Shown here piece by piece: positions 63,975-64,000 of a stretch of 64,000 nt of DNA. The translations under genes were made by a program, and so were the position numbers. The notes under the pieces were generated by a model. The model did not search any database. It had not been told where the DNA came from and worked only from the letters and a program-made list of their open reading frames with translations. The stretch comes from Caldicellulosiruptoraceae bacterium PP1 (GTDB taxonomy: Bacteria > Bacillota > Thermoanaerobacteria > Caldicellulosiruptorales > Caldicellulosiruptoraceae), in the NCBI GenBank assembly GCA_041320695.1, contig JBGGOQ010000004.1, forward strand, positions 86,289 through 150,288, written 5' to 3'. Numbering within the stretch: position 1 is the first letter of the stretch; each line of letters begins with the position of its first letter.

Positions 63975-64000
63975 CCAACCTCCTAAAGTATTATATCTAA

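Noticed and set aside
63975..64000. AGGAGG on the minus strand near the right edge
   Set aside because: Too little sequence remains to decide whether it belongs to a gene; no start codon and frame could be supported.

Overview
The window looks like a chromosomal segment of a low-GC, anaerobic, endospore-forming Firmicute of the class Clostridia. The evidence is AT-rich DNA with strong AGGAGG-type ribosome binding sites and frequent TTG/GTG starts, a spoVAC-spoVAD-spoVAE operon (spores), a HydE-type [FeFe]-hydrogenase maturase (anaerobic H2 metabolism), walRK-yycHI, and many surface proteins anchored by S-layer homology (SLH) domains. The amylase resembles Thermococcales enzymes, which hints at a saccharolytic thermophile, but that is inference; the species cannot be named from the sequence.

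Positions 1-6250 hold two tandem paralogous S-layer proteins (the first cut by the window edge) with a strong promoter and strong terminators. An 800-bp gene-free stretch follows, with a decayed ISL3-type transposase remnant, several perfect palindromes and a good promoter. Positions 7046-20726 form a starch-use island: a secreted type I pullulanase, a non-catalytic SLH-anchored starch-binding-like protein, two related membrane coiled-coil proteins with a tiny GerE/LuxR-type DNA-binding protein, an archaeal-type secreted alpha-amylase, and an unknown anchored protein. A third S-layer paralogue (20803-24273) closes the island.

Positions 24616-31639 encode a MacA/MacB-like export system (adaptor, ATPase, FtsX-type permease) followed by an SLH protein carrying five repeats of about 140 residues. 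Next come a DUF4160/DUF2442 pair, a CAP-domain secreted protein, and the walR-walK cell-wall regulon with a small secreted protein, yycH and yycI. These converge on the spoVA operon. A DUF1659-DUF2922-YvrJ cluster, a possible ComK-like protein, recD2 and a BirA-controlled bioY follow.

The right part carries signalling and housekeeping genes: a periplasmic-binding-domain/PAS/GGDEF/EAL protein, a methyl-accepting chemotaxis protein, a class A penicillin-binding protein, hydE, a TetR/MMPL efflux pair with a palindromic operator, ridA, a zinc-ribbon protein, an MntA-HepT toxin-antitoxin pair, and the tightly packed run comB-like/DUF6512/metG/tatD, then a LacI-type regulator. No rRNA, tRNA, CRISPR array or intact insertion sequence was seen.

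The best candidates for an undescribed system are (i) the paired membrane coiled-coil proteins plus stand-alone HTH protein inside the starch island, (ii) the cell-surface starch apparatus built from a shared C-terminal binding module, and (iii) the MacAB-like exporter linked to a repeat-bearing SLH protein.
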